Source: Ruminococcus sp.
Lineage (GTDB): Bacteria; Bacillota; Clostridia; Oscillospirales; Acutalibacteraceae
Length of the DNA: 39,514 nt
NCBI GenBank assembly: GCA_017473775.1
Contig: JAFUJH010000048.1
Location: forward strand, 1-39,514
Reading direction: 5' to 3'
The number at the start of each line of letters is the position of its first letter. Within the stretch, counting starts at the first letter, position 1. Of this stretch, positions 14,336 to 22,103 are shown piece by piece. A model generated the notes under the pieces. It was not told the origin of the DNA and did no database searches. It worked only from the letters and a program-made list of their open reading frames with translations. Made by a program: the position numbers and the translations under genes.

Positions 14336-16063
14336 GTGTACGAGGATTTTGTTCTGCAGATGAAAGCGGCACAGACGGCAAAAGAGCGAAGTGCAATTAT
14401 TGCCGAAATGTGCAGACTGTTCGGCTTCGGCAAAGACAGTGCATACCGTGTTCTGAAAGAAGGCGGTTGGGAAAGCAACCGAAAGAAACGGAGCGACAAA
14501 GGAACTTCTAGCATCAGCGAAAAGGACTTGAGTACGCTTGCAGCACTCTTGCAGAACTCTGTCCGCAAAAACGGAAAGAAAACAATGAGCATAGAAAACG
14601 CTAGGAGCGTAATGCTTATGAACGGATTTGACATTCCGATTTCAACAAGGCAGCTGAGCGGACTTCTTAAAGATAGGACGCTTGCGACTGAGGTTACATC
14701 AAAGCCTAGCCCTCATCAACGAATGAGAAGCGAATATCCTAATCAGATTCATTTTGCCGACCCTTCGGTTGCGTTGATGTACTTCGCACCGAACGGAAAG
14801 CAGAAGTTTCTGCGTGATGATGAGGTCTACAAGAACAAGCCGTTCTTGGAAGGCAAGGAAAACTTGAAGTGCTGGCGGTATGTTTTGACCGACCACTACT
14901 CAGGCACAATCTGTGTCCGCTACTATGCGGCAGCTGGTGAAAACTCGGCGAACATGTACGACTTTCTGTTGTATGCGTGGGGAAAGAAAAAAGACCCACT
15001 CTACAACTTCCACGGTTTGCCGGAGCTTCTGATTTGGGACTGTGGCTCTGCCAATGTTTCAAAGCCTGTAACGAATGCTCTCAAAGCCCTTCGGGTGGAA
15101 ACAAAACCACACCTTCCGGGAAACCCAAGAGCAAAAGGACAGGTAGAAAAAGCAAACGACATCGTTGAACGACAGTTTGAAAGTCTTCTCCACTTGGAGA
15201 CCGTCAACTCAATGGAAGAGCTGAACGATGCAGCTGAAAGATGGTGTGCGGCATTCAACGCCAACACTCTTGAACACCGTGATACAAGAATCATGCGGGC
15301 AGGTCGCAAGGTCGGAAGCCGCACAATGATTTGGAACTGGATTCAGCAAGACCAGTTGCGGGAGCTGCCGGACGAGGAAGTCTGCCGACAGATTTTCACG
15401 ACTGGCGTGCAGGTTCGGACGGTGGGAGGAGACCTTGCAATCAGCTTTGTGCATCCTAAGAACAAACAGGCAACACGCTACAGCCTTTCAGCCCTGCCTG
15501 ACATCATGGTGGGAATGACGGTGAATGTTCAGCCGATTTTGGTGAGCGATGAGGCACTTGCACTCGTAAGCTATCAGGACAGCACTGGCGAGGTTGTGAG
15601 CTTTGAGGTGAAGCCGATTGAGTATGACAGAGTTGGCTTTGATATTGCAGCTCCTGTGTTCGGCAAAGAATACAAGAGCCCGCCTGACACTCTCGTTGAG
15701 AAGAACACGAAGGAGCTTGCGGCTCTGGCCTTGGGTGGTGAGAAATCCGATGTTCCGTTTGCAAAGGTTACGGACGGACAGGGATTCAAAACCCACAGCC
15801 TTATCCATACCGAGGCGAATCCGTTCTTCAAAACACAGACAGGAAAGCAGGTTGAGGTTGCGGCTGGAACTGTTGAGGTTCACGACATCCTTATCACTCC
15901 TGTTGAGATGGCGAAGCGGTTCAAGGCAAGGGCGGGATTCATTCCCGATGGTTTCATTGCGGGCTTGAAAAAAGAATTCCCGGACGGAGTTCCTGCACAG
16001 CTCGTTGATGATTTGGTTAGAGAATACACGGACGGCTCAGAAAGTACCGTCAAACTGGCATAA
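14336..16063 (+). CDS. A: Mu A-like DDE transposase
   Basis: A 575-residue transposase that joins phage ends to target DNA for integration and replicative transposition. N-terminal helix-turn-helix (about residues 10-45), RNase-H catalytic core with Asp142 (IHFADPS), Asp235 (LLIWDCGSAN) and Glu271 (KGQVEKAND); the last two are separated by exactly 35 residues. A Mu-type C-terminal beta-barrel region (about 375-450) and ATPase-interacting tail follow. Mu A has a wider D-E spacing, so this enzyme is closer to the TniA/TnsB-style D,D-35-E core. The start is GTG at 14336 with AGGAGG 7 nt upstream. Confidence 0.93.
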   Translation: MYEDFVLQMKAAQTAKERSAIIAEMCRLFGFGKDSAYRVLKEGGWESNRKKRSDKGTSSISEKDLSTLAALLQNSVRKNGKKTMSIENARSVMLMNGFDIPISTRQLSGLLKDRTLATEVTSKPSPHQRMRSEYPNQIHFADPSVALMYFAPNGKQKFLRDDEVYKNKPFLEGKENLKCWRYVLTDHYSGTICVRYYAAAGENSANMYDFLLYAWGKKKDPLYNFHGLPELLIWDCGSANVSKPVTNALKALRVETKPHLPGNPRAKGQVEKANDIVERQFESLLHLETVNSMEELNDAAERWCAAFNANTLEHRDTRIMRAGRKVGSRTMIWNWIQQDQLRELPDEEVCRQIFTTGVQVRTVGGDLAISFVHPKNKQATRYSLSALPDIMVGMTVNVQPILVSDEALALVSYQDSTGEVVSFEVKPIEYDRVGFDIAAPVFGKEYKSPPDTLVEKNTKELAALALGGEKSDVPFAKVTDGQGFKTHSLIHTEANPFFKTQTGKQVEVAAGTVEVHDILITPVEMAKRFKARAGFIPDGFIAGLKKEFPDGVPAQLVDDLVREYTDGSESTVKLA

Positions 16064-16081
16064 AGCCACTAGGAGAAAAAT

Positions 16082-16939
16082 ATGTTGACTATGAAAGCGT
16101 ATGTAAAGTTCGGACTTAAACAAGATCCATTCAGCGGAGATGTCACAAAAGCCGATGATGTCTTTCTTACAGATGAAACCCGCTTTATTGCGGAGTTTCT
16201 TTACACAACGGCGAAGGTTGGCGGAATGGTTGCCCTGCTTGGCGAGAGCGGAAGCGGAAAGACAACAATTCGCCGCTATGCAATGGACAGAATTCAGAGC
16301 GAGGGTCAGAAAATCAAAATCATTGCTCCTCGCTCAATCGATAAAGGCAAACTCACGACTAGTGCGATTTGTGACGCAATCATACAAGACTGCTCGGCTG
16401 AGAGACCGAGAAGAACGCTCGAAGCAAAATCAAGACAGGTTGAAAAAATCCTCGTCAATTCAAGCCGTGCCGGATATAACCATGTGCTGATGATTGAAGA
16501 GGCTCACGATTTGAGCATCCCGACTTTGAAATATCTCAAACGCTTCTGGGAGCTTGAGGACGGTTTCAAGAAGCTGCTCGCAATCGTACTTATCGGTCAG
16601 GTGGAGATGAAAGCGAAGCTGGACGAATCGCAGAACTGGGAAGCTCGCGAGGTTATCCGCAGAATTGAGATTCTTGAGCTTCACCCACTTGGAACTGGAA
16701 AAGAGATTGCAGACTACCTCGACATCAAGTTCAAGCGGCTCGGAAAAGAGCGTTCAAAAATCATCACGGACGAAGGCTGTGAGGCACTTGCCGAAAAGCT
16801 CCGCAAGGCAACAAGACGAAATGTAGTCTACAGCGTGGCTTACCCGCTTCTGATAAATAACTGGGTACGCCGTGCGATGAACCAGGCGACGGAACTTGGA
16901 GCTGATGCGGTTGATGCTGATGTCGTCAATTCATTGTAG
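16082..16939 (+). CDS. B: Mu B/TniB-like AAA ATPase, transposition target selector
   Basis: A 285-residue AAA+ ATPase with Walker A GESGSGKT (residues 54-61) and Walker B VLMIEEAH (135-142). In Mu the B protein coats target DNA, stimulates transposase A and gives target immunity. The N-terminal YVKFGLKQDPFSGDVTKADDVFLT is the ExeA/TniB-type opening rather than the helix-turn-helix start of Mu B. It follows the transposase gene with AGGAGA before the ATG. Confidence 0.9.
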   Translation: MLTMKAYVKFGLKQDPFSGDVTKADDVFLTDETRFIAEFLYTTAKVGGMVALLGESGSGKTTIRRYAMDRIQSEGQKIKIIAPRSIDKGKLTTSAICDAIIQDCSAERPRRTLEAKSRQVEKILVNSSRAGYNHVLMIEEAHDLSIPTLKYLKRFWELEDGFKKLLAIVLIGQVEMKAKLDESQNWEAREVIRRIEILELHPLGTGKEIADYLDIKFKRLGKERSKIITDEGCEALAEKLRKATRRNVVYSVAYPLLINNWVRRAMNQATELGADAVDADVVNSL

Positions 16940-16954
16940 CAGGGGGATAAGACA

Positions 16955-17275
16955 ATGGGTGGAAAAAAAATCTTAATTACGGTTTCTGAAGATATACACA
17001 GAGCTTTGGAAAAGCTGGCAGATGAGCAGGGTCTTAGGATATCAACTTTCGTAAAGGCGGAAGTCGTTAAGATGGCTCGTTCGGCAGAACCCGCAAGTGA
17101 AGACAGACAGCGAATTTATATTGATGTGACGAATTACCGTGAACTTTCGGGTTATGTCGAGCAGAAACACTTTGGCTCTATCGCTTCTTTTGCGACTTTT
17201 GCGATGGAAAGCGTGATGCAGAGAAATCAGCTTACAGAGGCTCAAAGGGCAAGAATCGGGAAAAGTATCAATTAA
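16955..17275 (+). CDS. Tandem ribbon-helix-helix regulator
   Basis: A 106-residue protein that seems to contain two ribbon-helix-helix units: KILITVSEDIHRALEKLADEQGLRISTFVKAEVV (about 4-38) and RIYIDVTNYRELSGYVEQKHFGSIASFATFAMESV (about 53-88), written here in part. Such DNA-binding folds usually act as dimers; a tandem copy could bind as a monomer. It is the last early gene before the hairpin at 17279, so it may regulate the early-to-middle switch. Only the fold is inferred. Confidence 0.6.
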   Translation: MGGKKILITVSEDIHRALEKLADEQGLRISTFVKAEVVKMARSAEPASEDRQRIYIDVTNYRELSGYVEQKHFGSIASFATFAMESVMQRNQLTEAQRARIGKSIN

Positions 17276-17278
17276 AGC

Positions 17279-17326
17279 AAAACACCCCGTTTCGCACTAC
17301 TGCATAGGGCTGTGGCGGGGTGTTTT
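17279..17326 (+). terminator. Terminator-like hairpin ending the early operon
   Basis: AAAACACCCCG (17279-17289) pairs perfectly over 11 bp with CGGGGTGTTTT (17316-17326). The loop is long (26 nt) and the T-run short, so termination may be partial and is possible on both strands. It separates the transposition genes from gemA and mor. Confidence 0.6.
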
Positions 17327-17349
17327 ACTTGTAGTCTAGGAGTAGAAAA

Positions 17350-17784
17350 ATGGAAAAAATCGACAGATCAAAAATCATTCAACTGATACACATTGCAAAG
17401 TCACAAATCGGGCTGTCTGATGAGGATTACCGGGCTGTTCTGGAAAGTACGGCAAAGAAAGCAAGCTGCTCCGAGATGACTCTTTTTGAGCTGAACGAGG
17501 TTCTGAAGGCGATGAAAAAACTCGGCTTCAAGGTCAAGAAACTTGAGACCAGAGAAGAAGAAATCGGGTGGGATGCGAGCAAGGCTCAGATGGACTACAT
17601 CAAAGGAATGTGGGAGCTTGTCGCCCGTGACAAGTCGGACAGAGCTTTGTATAAGTTAATCAAGAGAATCACAGGGGCAGACCACCCACGCTTTATGACG
17701 GCTAAGGATTTCCAGAAAGTTATAATTGCCTTGCGGAAGATGATGGCGGATGTGGGGTTGAATCCAGACAGGAAGGAGGCATAA
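17350..17784 (+). CDS. gemA: GemA-like protein, Mu gp16 (DUF1018)
   Basis: A 144-residue GemA family protein, recognised by the N-terminal KIIQLIHIAKSQIGLSDEDYRAVL, the middle WDASKAQMDYIKGMWEL and the C-terminal TGADHPRFMTAKDFQKVIIALR. In Mu, GemA modulates host gene expression and DNA supercoiling and lies just before mor, as here. AGGAG precedes the ATG at 17338-17342. The mor start overlaps its stop by one base. Confidence 0.9.
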   Translation: MEKIDRSKIIQLIHIAKSQIGLSDEDYRAVLESTAKKASCSEMTLFELNEVLKAMKKLGFKVKKLETREEEIGWDASKAQMDYIKGMWELVARDKSDRALYKLIKRITGADHPRFMTAKDFQKVIIALRKMMADVGLNPDRKEA

Positions 17785-18242
17785 TGAAAAATCTGAATCT
17801 TGCTAATGAGATGGTTACTTCCTGTTCCGCCCGGCTTGGCAAAGGCGAGCATGAAACGGCTGTCAAAGGAATCCGTGCAATCTGCCAGTATTACGGCGGA
17901 CAGATGATTTTCCTTCCGAAGTTCAAGCGGGACAACTCCAAGACAGCTGAGCAGCTTTTTGGAATCCTTGCCGATGCGGTTGGTGACGGAACGGCTGAGA
18001 CTATGCTTGAAGTTCTTATGTCGCAGTTCGGCGGAGTCCAGCTTTATATCCCACAGGAAGTGAGGGCGTTTCGTGATGAGGTTGCTATGGAAATCTATGA
18101 GAAGTACGACGGCACGGATGAATCACGAGGAGAGATTTGTCGTGAGTACAAGATAGCGTTCACGCAGATTTACAGGCTTCGGGAGCGGGCGTTGGAACTT
18201 ATGAGGGAGAAAAAGCAGCCCTCGCTGTTTGATGAGTTTTAA
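17784..18242 (+). CDS. mor: Mor/C-family transcription activator
   Basis: A 152-residue activator of the Mor/C family, which binds upstream of middle or late phage promoters and recruits RNA polymerase. The strand GGVQLYIP (residues 83-90) followed by FRDEVAMEIYEKYDG and the helix-turn-helix ESRGEICREYKIAFTQIYRLRERA (about 113-136) is the family hallmark. An earlier segment, YYGGQMIFLP (about 36-45), looks like a second copy of the strand motif, so the N-terminal half may be duplicated. It is the only such gene seen, so it may do the work of both Mor and C. AAGGAGG precedes the ATG. Confidence 0.88.
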   Translation: MKNLNLANEMVTSCSARLGKGEHETAVKGIRAICQYYGGQMIFLPKFKRDNSKTAEQLFGILADAVGDGTAETMLEVLMSQFGGVQLYIPQEVRAFRDEVAMEIYEKYDGTDESRGEICREYKIAFTQIYRLRERALELMREKKQPSLFDEF

Positions 18243-18278
18243 CGGCGGTTACAGCAAATGCAGAATGAAAATGAGTTA

Positions 18279-18314
18279 GGCTTTCAGTATGAAAATTACT
18301 GAAAGCCTTTTTTT
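18279..18314 (+). terminator. Intrinsic terminator whose loop holds the protease start codon
   Basis: GGCTTTCAGT (18279-18288) and ACTGAAAGCC (18298-18307) form a perfect 10-bp stem, followed by seven T (18308-18314). It ends the gemA-mor transcript. The 9-nt loop ATGAAAATT begins with the apparent start codon of the next gene. Confidence 0.85.
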
Positions 18315-19269
18315 ATGCCTCAACGCAGCTGACGGTGTTCCCGCAAGAATTCAGATTCTTCCGGCGGGAAAAGAGATTGTCGGCGTTGACGGTCGAAGAT
18401 GGAAGAACAGCGACCCTGCCGCACTTTGTGCAAAGATGAACGCAAGCAGCCGTGTTACTGTCAAAAACGGCTGTGTCATTGACGAAAACCACTCCACAGA
18501 CCTTGCAGCTCCAAATGGCGGAGAAGCTCCGGCTTTCGGCTGGTTCAGGAATTTCACGACTGAGGCTGACGGCTCAATTTGGGCGGATGTCGAATGGAAT
18601 TCCCGCGGTCAAAAAGCCGTGTCTGAAAAAGAATACAAATACATCAGCCCAGTTTTTACACGCGACAAGGACGGCAACATCACCGAGATTTTACGAGCCG
18701 CCCTGACAAACAATCCGAACCTTGATAACCCTGCATTAAATTCATCTCAGGAAACTGAGGAGGAGAAAAATATGGATAAAGAACTTTGTGCGGCTTTGGG
18801 GCTTCCCGAAACCGCCACAACAGCAGACGCGCTCGCAGCAATCAAAAAGCTCAAAACCGAGCTTAACGGAGCGCAGAACAAGGGCGTAGACCTTGCGGCT
18901 TACGCTCCGAGGGCTGACCTTACCGCAATGCAGCAGAGAGCGGAAAAGGCAGAAAGAGAGCTTGCTGAGATGAACGCAGCCTCTCTCAAAACAAAGGCAG
19001 AGGCAGCAGTTGAACAGGCTGTGAAGGACGGCAAAATCGCTCCTGCAAGCAAAGAAGTCTATCTTGACCTTTGCTCTACAAAAGACGGTTTTGAAAAGTT
19101 TGAAAAAATTATGGCTACAATAGCTTCAATCAATGGTGGCACTCAGGTTTCGGACAAAGCTCCTGAAAACAAGGAAAAAGTCGAACTGAACGCGGCTGAA
19201 AAGGAATGGGCTTCTGCTATGGGATTTACCGAGGCAGAATGGGCAGAAATCAAAAAGGAAGGTGAATAA
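18289..19269 (+). CDS. I: Head maturation protease with C-terminal scaffold, Mu I-like
   Basis: A 326-residue protein of the Mu I family. The protease part (1-150) shows IQILPAGKEIVGVDGRRW, DENHSTDLA and FGWFRNF...GSIWADVEWNSRGQKAVSEKEYKYISPVF; it trims the scaffold during prohead assembly. The C-terminal part is an Ala/Glu-rich coiled-coil scaffold. A stop codon lies 4 codons before the ATG at 18289, and the next ATG would remove conserved sequence, so this start is nearly forced. It has no ribosome site and lies in the loop of the terminator hairpin, so translation may depend on a transcript starting inside or just before the hairpin. Confidence 0.88.
   Translation: MKITESLFLCLNAADGVPARIQILPAGKEIVGVDGRRWKNSDPAALCAKMNASSRVTVKNGCVIDENHSTDLAAPNGGEAPAFGWFRNFTTEADGSIWADVEWNSRGQKAVSEKEYKYISPVFTRDKDGNITEILRAALTNNPNLDNPALNSSQETEEEKNMDKELCAALGLPETATTADALAAIKKLKTELNGAQNKGVDLAAYAPRADLTAMQQRAEKAERELAEMNAASLKTKAEAAVEQAVKDGKIAPASKEVYLDLCSTKDGFEKFEKIMATIASINGGTQVSDKAPENKEKVELNAAEKEWASAMGFTEAEWAEIKKEGE
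18772..19269 (+). CDS. Z: Nested scaffold protein, Mu Z-like
   Basis: An in-frame internal start, ATG at 18772, is preceded by GAGGAGGAG (18757-18765), much stronger than any site for the full-length protein. It would give 165 residues beginning MDKELCAALGLPETA, with a long Ala/Glu/Lys coiled coil (about 40-95), the scaffold alone. Mu makes I and Z from one gene in this way, so separate scaffold production is well supported by analogy. It ends with the capsid start overlapping its stop. Confidence 0.75.
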   Translation: MDKELCAALGLPETATTADALAAIKKLKTELNGAQNKGVDLAAYAPRADLTAMQQRAEKAERELAEMNAASLKTKAEAAVEQAVKDGKIAPASKEVYLDLCSTKDGFEKFEKIMATIASINGGTQVSDKAPENKEKVELNAAEKEWASAMGFTEAEWAEIKKEGE

Positions 19270-20192
19270 TGGCTATTCTCAACACTACAACCTTAAACAA
19301 TCTTCGCACCACGATTCGCGGTGAATTCAACATCGCTTTCAAGAATGCGAACTCAAACTCATTGTACAAACGCCTTGCTACGACAATCGTGTCATCTAGC
19401 AAGACAAACACTTATGACTGGCTCGGAAAGTTCCCGCAGATGCGTGAATGGGTCGGCCAGCGTGTCGTAAAAGACATGACAGAATCAAGCTATCAGATTA
19501 CAAACAAAAAGTACGAGGCAACTCTCGGAGTTGACCGTGCCGACATCGAAGATGACAATCTCGGCTTGTATTCTACAATCGCCCAGAGCATGGGGCAGGA
19601 AGCAAACGACTTCCTTGACCGTGGGGTTGCCGCTCTTTTGAAGGACGGGTTCGCCTCGCTCTGCTACGACGGACAGAATTTCTTTGATGACAGCCACCCT
19701 GTTTATCCGAAAACAGACGGAACAGGAACTGCAACACTCGTGTCAAACATCTACAAAAAAACAAATGCAGATGCAGGGACACCGTGGTTTCTGCTTTCTT
19801 TGAACCGCCCTCTCAAGCCGCTCATTCATCAGGAACGCACAAAAATGGAGCTTGAAGCCCTTACAGACCCGAAAGACGAAACAGTCTTCATGGAAGACAA
19901 GGTTCGCTACGGAATCCGTTATCGCGGAAACTTCGGTTATGGTCTTTGGCAGCAGGCTGTAGCTTCAAAAGCTGATTTGGACGCTGCCAACTTTGAAGAG
20001 GCTTACAAGCTCATGCAGGGATTCAAGCGTGACGGAGGCGACCCTATGGGTATCATGCCAACTGCACTTGTCGTTCCGCCAAGCCTTCAGAGCAATGCAG
20101 AGAAGATTTTGAAGGTTGCACAGCTTGCAGACGGCGGCGGTAACATCAACTACAACAAAGTCGAGCTTATCGTAAACCCTTGGCTCGAATAG
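19269..20192 (+). CDS. T: Major capsid protein, Mu T-like
   Basis: A 307-residue Mu gpT-type major head subunit. Diagnostic segments are YDWLGKFPQMREWVGQRVV, EATLGVDRADIEDDNLGLYS, LCYDGQNFFDDSHP and the C-terminal IMPTALVVPPSLQSNAEKIL. It forms the icosahedral shell on the Z scaffold. The ATG overlaps the stop of the protease gene, with GGAAGG just upstream. Length is typical. Confidence 0.95.
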   Translation: MAILNTTTLNNLRTTIRGEFNIAFKNANSNSLYKRLATTIVSSSKTNTYDWLGKFPQMREWVGQRVVKDMTESSYQITNKKYEATLGVDRADIEDDNLGLYSTIAQSMGQEANDFLDRGVAALLKDGFASLCYDGQNFFDDSHPVYPKTDGTGTATLVSNIYKKTNADAGTPWFLLSLNRPLKPLIHQERTKMELEALTDPKDETVFMEDKVRYGIRYRGNFGYGLWQQAVASKADLDAANFEEAYKLMQGFKRDGGDPMGIMPTALVVPPSLQSNAEKILKVAQLADGGGNINYNKVELIVNPWLE

Positions 20193-20201
20193 GAGATTGA
20201 T

Positions 20202-20648
20202 ATGGGAAACAACAACAAGAACAAGAACCAGGCAACTGACGAAAAGAAAAACGAAACACAGGCTCAGACTGTTGAAAATCAGCAGACTGAAAATCCGGCA
20301 CGGGCAGACAGCGGCGACACTCAGCCGCCTGTTACTCCGCCCGCTGATTCAGGTGCTGGCGATGGAAACGGTGACAGCACACCGACTGACACCCCGCCCG
20401 CTGGCGAAAAAGACGGCTCGGAAGAACAGCCGGAAGGTGGCGGCTCTCAGCCTGTAGATGAAAGTGCTGCCGGCGGCAAGACCAAAGATAAAAAGGTCAA
20501 GCTGACTTTGCGGCACAAAAGCCACACCCAGCATTATTACCGCTGCGGGCTTATGCTCACAAAGGTTTTTGCTGAATATGAGGTTTCAGAAGATGCCGTG
20601 GCTAAAATCAAAGCTGACAAGTGGATTGAAATCAAGGGCAGCAAATGA
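20202..20648 (+). CDS. Mu gp35/HI1506-like head-region protein
   Basis: A 148-residue protein with a long low-complexity N-terminus rich in Asn, Gln, Pro, Gly and Asp (residues 1-95) and a compact C-terminal domain (about 98-148: KVKLTLRHKSHTQHYYRCGLMLT...). The C-terminal part is like the small proteins following the capsid gene in Mu-like phages. It may decorate or stabilise the head; the disordered part may be a linker. AGGAG lies before the ATG, and the next ATG overlaps its stop. Confidence 0.7.
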   Translation: MGNNNKNKNQATDEKKNETQAQTVENQQTENPARADSGDTQPPVTPPADSGAGDGNGDSTPTDTPPAGEKDGSEEQPEGGGSQPVDESAAGGKTKDKKVKLTLRHKSHTQHYYRCGLMLTKVFAEYEVSEDAVAKIKADKWIEIKGSK

Positions 20649-21085
20649 GAACTCTCCTTACGGTAGAGGAGCTTGAGGAGCGTCTTCCAGCGGGGACGCT
20701 CCCCCTTGCACCTGACAGCGACGAAATTGACAGCCACCGCGTTGAAATTGCCCTGCACGACGCAACCGGAATAATCGTGTCGCAGTTGCCGTGGCTCTTG
20801 GATAAGGAAACTGGGGATATTGCGGATCCTGTTCCGCCACAGTTTGAAAATGCAATTCGTTCTTTCTGTTCGGACATCGCAAGACACAAACTGACTGACA
20901 CGGTAACGAGCAGCGAGGATGAGCGGGAATGGTTCAAGATGACGATGCAGCTGATAGACAAAATAGACAAGGAATACAAGGGCGGACTTTCCGGGCCTGG
21001 GGAACAGGAAAGTTTTGTCGTTGAGGCTGACGAGTCGCAGGAAATACCCGAAACAAGGTATTTCAAAAAAGGAAGGCTTTTCTAG
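20645..21085 (+). CDS. Head-tail connector protein, Mu gp36/J-like (DUF1320)
   Basis: A 146-residue DUF1320 protein. The family pattern is an N-terminal helix LLTVEELEERLP, then RVEIALHDATGIIVSQL and FENAIRSFCSDIARHKLTD, an all-helical fold related to gp15/gp6 connectors below the portal. It starts inside the stop of the preceding gene and ends inside the start of the next. Confidence 0.88.
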   Translation: MRTLLTVEELEERLPAGTLPLAPDSDEIDSHRVEIALHDATGIIVSQLPWLLDKETGDIADPVPPQFENAIRSFCSDIARHKLTDTVTSSEDEREWFKMTMQLIDKIDKEYKGGLSGPGEQESFVVEADESQEIPETRYFKKGRLF

Positions 21086-21549
21086 TGGCTGATGCGGTTG
21101 TAACGATACAGGATGATGAGCTGAAAGCGTTATGCTCTCGGCTCAACGGAATGGCATTGAAGCCAGCGGAGCGAAAAGCCCTGCTGGCTTCAATCGGAGA
21201 AGAAATCATAACGCAGACGAAAGACAGGTTTGCGGAAAAGAAAACGCCCGACGGTGATGATTGGGCGGATATTGCAGAATCAACAAAAAATTACTATCAG
21301 AAAAAATTTGGCTCAAAGAATCCGGGAAACGGAATCTTGTGGCGACAAGGAAACCTTATGGATTCTCTGACACAAGAAGCGGGTTCGTGGAGCGTGGTAG
21401 TCGGTGCGACAAAGGTCTATGCCGCAGTTCATCAGTACGGCTGGCAAGAAAAGAACATCACCGCCCGATCGTATCTTGGACTTAGTGCGGAAAACAAAGT
21501 TGAAATAATCGAAATCATAAACGCATTTTTGGAAAGGCGGTCAGTATGA
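21085..21549 (+). CDS. G: Virion morphogenesis protein, Mu G-like
   Basis: A 154-residue member of the phage virion morphogenesis (P2 S/Mu G) family, a tail-completion or neck protein. Signature sequences are RFAEKKTPDGDDWADIAEST, ILWRQGNLMDSLTQ and the C-terminal ARSYLGLSAENKVEI. The start is GTG at 21085, overlapping the upstream TAG, with GGAAGG nearby. In Mu, G precedes the protease gene; here it has moved between the gp36 and gp37 homologues. Confidence 0.88.
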   Translation: MADAVVTIQDDELKALCSRLNGMALKPAERKALLASIGEEIITQTKDRFAEKKTPDGDDWADIAESTKNYYQKKFGSKNPGNGILWRQGNLMDSLTQEAGSWSVVVGATKVYAAVHQYGWQEKNITARSYLGLSAENKVEIIEIINAFLERRSV

Positions 21550-22103
21550 GCAGATACACATACCTAGACATAAGAAACGAAGCAGTCCGCATAATAAAAG
21601 CGGCGTTCCAAGAACAGAAAATCAGAATTACGATAGATGCACACGCAGGGCGATTTACAGAAGCGGAAATAAGACGGCTGGCGACAAAAGCTCCTGCAGT
21701 TCTTACTTCACTTATGAAAATAAAAGACGGCGAAGGAACAGACAACTCCGATGTTCATTTTATAAGTTGGCTTCTGGTTCGGGCTGACAACAAGGATAAA
21801 ATCTACGATTCGGGTCTGAAATTCATTTCACTTTTAATCCCTGTTATAAGAAGCATACCCAACAAATCAGAATATAATGCAACTGATGTAACGGACATCG
21901 AAGCAGAAAATCTTTATACAGGAACGCTCGATAACATCAATATTTCGATGTGGGCGGTTTCTTGGACTTGGAAAGGAAGGGCGACGCAGCTTCCAGAAGG
22001 AAACATCGCCCTTGATGATGAACTTGAAATGTTTGAAGGCGCGGACGGTACTCTTGATGTAGAGGAACGGGCGGTCGGCTCAACAGTAGATATGGAGGTA
22101 TAA
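21546..22103 (+). CDS. Tail terminator-region protein, Mu gp37/K-like (DUF1834)
   Basis: A 185-residue DUF1834 protein, recognised by placement directly before the sheath gene and by a middle section with VHFISWLLVRADNKD, LIPVIRSI and NINISMWAVSWTWKGRA. Family members are thought to close the tail tube at the head side. The start overlaps the G stop by 4 bp. Length is in range. Confidence 0.8.
   Translation: MSRYTYLDIRNEAVRIIKAAFQEQKIRITIDAHAGRFTEAEIRRLATKAPAVLTSLMKIKDGEGTDNSDVHFISWLLVRADNKDKIYDSGLKFISLLIPVIRSIPNKSEYNATDVTDIEAENLYTGTLDNINISMWAVSWTWKGRATQLPEGNIALDDELEMFEGADGTLDVEERAVGSTVDMEV

Noticed and set aside
15209-15883. Long minus-strand open frames inside the transposase gene
   Set aside because: They are shadows of the coding strand, with no ribosome sites or recognisable domains.
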